A stretch of 22,937 bases of DNA. It comes from Bacteroidota bacterium (GTDB lineage: Bacteria > Bacteroidota > Bacteroidia > Flavobacteriales > Flavobacteriaceae). Below are positions 21,960-22,937 of the stretch, in pieces. The stretch is taken from the NCBI GenBank assembly GCA_023427845.1, contig JAEYZX010000186.1, positions 1-22,937 on the forward strand, given 5' to 3'. The first letter of the stretch is position 1; every line of letters starts with the position of its first letter. The position numbers and the translations under genes were made by a program. The notes under the pieces are model-generated. The model was not told the origin of the DNA. It saw only the letters and a program-made list of their open reading frames with translations, and searched no databases.

Positions 21960-22937
21960 TGCTACTGATTGCGCTGAGCTGGATCTATATATTATTCACG
22001 AGCGTAAATCTTGGTGTTCTGTTCCGGAATTTATTCAGGCTCAAGACTGATGAATTTGCGATTACCGTAATTCTTGGATTGTTCACATCTACAATATTCG
22101 CCGGTGTTGGGGCATTTTTTGGACGCATAAACTGGGAGTTTCACATCGTGCTGATTTTGCTCAACCTACTATTGGTAATTACTCATAAAAATCAAATTCT
22201 ACTTGTTTATCGGCATTTCGCAGTTGAAATCCGACAATTGTCGGTTGCGCTGAAAGTTGCCCTCGCCATCATCATGCTGTTGATAATCGCGCAATGTGCG
22301 GCACCTCCATATATTGTCGACAATGAATCGTATTACATCCAAACGGTCAAATGGCTCAATGAATACGGATTTGTACGCGGCCTTGCGAATCTGCATTACT
22401 TTTTTGGGCAAACCAGCGGTTGGCATATTGCTCAGAGTGCGTTCAGTTTTTCCTTCCTTTATCCGAATTTAAATGACTTAAGCGGATTCTGCCTGTTGAT
22501 AGGGAATATTTTCGCGATCCTAAAGCTCAACTCATTCTATACGCATCGAAACCGGGAATATCTGATCATTGGCCTGCTTCCTCTGGCGAATGTGCTTTTT
22601 TTCAGGTTTATCGGCTCGCCTTCACCCGACATCGCAATCTATGTATTGTCGTTTATTATTTTCTCAATATTTATAAAGCATTTAAAAGATGGCAGTTCCA
22701 ATGCATTCAATCTCATCGTAATTTTGGTATTGTTTGCGATTTATATAAAACCGACAGCGGTCGCATTGCTGTTGCTTCCGCTGTTTCTGATCATGCGTTT
22801 TAAATCCTTTAGGCATTTTGATTTACGGATAACACTGCTTTCAGTTGGCATGCTGCTGTTGTTTATCGGCAAATGCCTTGTCCTTACAGGTTATCCGTTG
22901 TTTCCATTTCCGACAACCCTCGCCGGCTGGACACCGC
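21959..22937 (+). CDS. Polytopic membrane protein, LIC_10190-like (partial, runs off the window)
   Basis: The frame is open from the ATG at 21959 to the end of the window, giving at least 326 residues; the C-terminus is missing. It has about eight hydrophobic segments. A periplasmic-type loop after the third or fourth helix has DNESYYIQTVKWLNEYGF and GLANLHYFFGQTSGWH. Towards the end come SPSPDI and GYPLFPFP. These fit my memory of LIC_10190-family membrane proteins, which look like glycosyltransferase-C-type polytopic enzymes but have no proven activity. It starts within the stop codon of the LolD-like gene, so the two are translationally coupled. It does not look like an ABC permease (no FtsX/MacB fold). 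Confidence 0.75.
   Translation, partial: MLLIALSWIYILFTSVNLGVLFRNLFRLKTDEFAITVILGLFTSTIFAGVGAFFGRINWEFHIVLILLNLLLVITHKNQILLVYRHFAVEIRQLSVALKVALAIIMLLIIAQCAAPPYIVDNESYYIQTVKWLNEYGFVRGLANLHYFFGQTSGWHIAQSAFSFSFLYPNLNDLSGFCLLIGNIFAILKLNSFYTHRNREYLIIGLLPLANVLFFRFIGSPSPDIAIYVLSFIIFSIFIKHLKDGSSNAFNLIVILVLFAIYIKPTAVALLLLPLFLIMRFKSFRHFDLRITLLSVGMLLLFIGKCLVLTGYPLFPFPTTLAGWTP

Overview
The window looks like chromosomal DNA of a member of the Bacteroidota, most likely Flavobacteriaceae (Flavobacterium or a close relative). The reasons are the gene families (DUF6095-, DUF6146- and DUF6787-like small proteins, a Bacteroidota-type topoisomerase IV pair, a LIC_10190-like membrane protein), the absence of clear Shine-Dalgarno sequences, and several Bacteroidota-type promoters with a TAnnTTTG -7 box just upstream of start codons. 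Most genes are housekeeping genes. I see no rRNA, tRNA, transposase, integrase, phage gene or CRISPR array.

Layout. 1-1559 (minus): a small two-helix membrane protein and an RlmL-like THUMP methyltransferase. 1625-3078 (plus): a class I methyltransferase overlapping a ZIP metal transporter by one base. 3079-3799: a 720-bp gene-free stretch made almost entirely of heptanucleotide tandem arrays plus one palindromic element. 3800-5887 (plus): murQ, then three small genes joined by one-base stop/start overlaps, ending in a Qnr-like pentapeptide-repeat protein. 6017-7183 (plus): a lipoprotein and a TerC-family protein. 7263-11776 (minus): the parE-parC operon for topoisomerase IV. 11895-13454 (minus): a transglutaminase-like exported protein and an FMN reductase. 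13650-14744 (minus): ychF. 14933-15466 (plus): an exported protein of unknown function. 15519-15869 (minus): a two-cluster ferredoxin. 15985-19314 (plus): a LuxC-like acyl-CoA reductase, serC and serA (the first two serine-biosynthesis steps, in reverse gene order). 19395-20171 (plus): a DUF6146-like lipoprotein and a DUF6787-like membrane protein. 20168-21156 (minus): a small membrane protein and a lipoprotein-type msrA. 21297-22937 (plus): a LolD-like ATPase overlapping a polytopic LIC_10190-like protein that runs off the window.

The genes are familiar; the most unusual content is between them. Nearly every larger gap carries arrays of 7-bp units. The units differ from array to array (GGAATTT, GGGATNA, CTGTCTT, CTGTCAG, GCCTACT, AATTGTT) but the 7-bp register is kept for up to 20 units, even where one unit type changes into another. 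Some of these arrays touch start or stop codons, and two contain regular GGG runs fitting G-quadruplex motifs. A second family, seen three times, has arms ending in ATCC-Tn and An-GAT around a hairpin whose sequence differs between copies while base pairing is kept. I recall similar repeats from Flavobacterium genomes, but cannot confirm this here and know of no assigned function.
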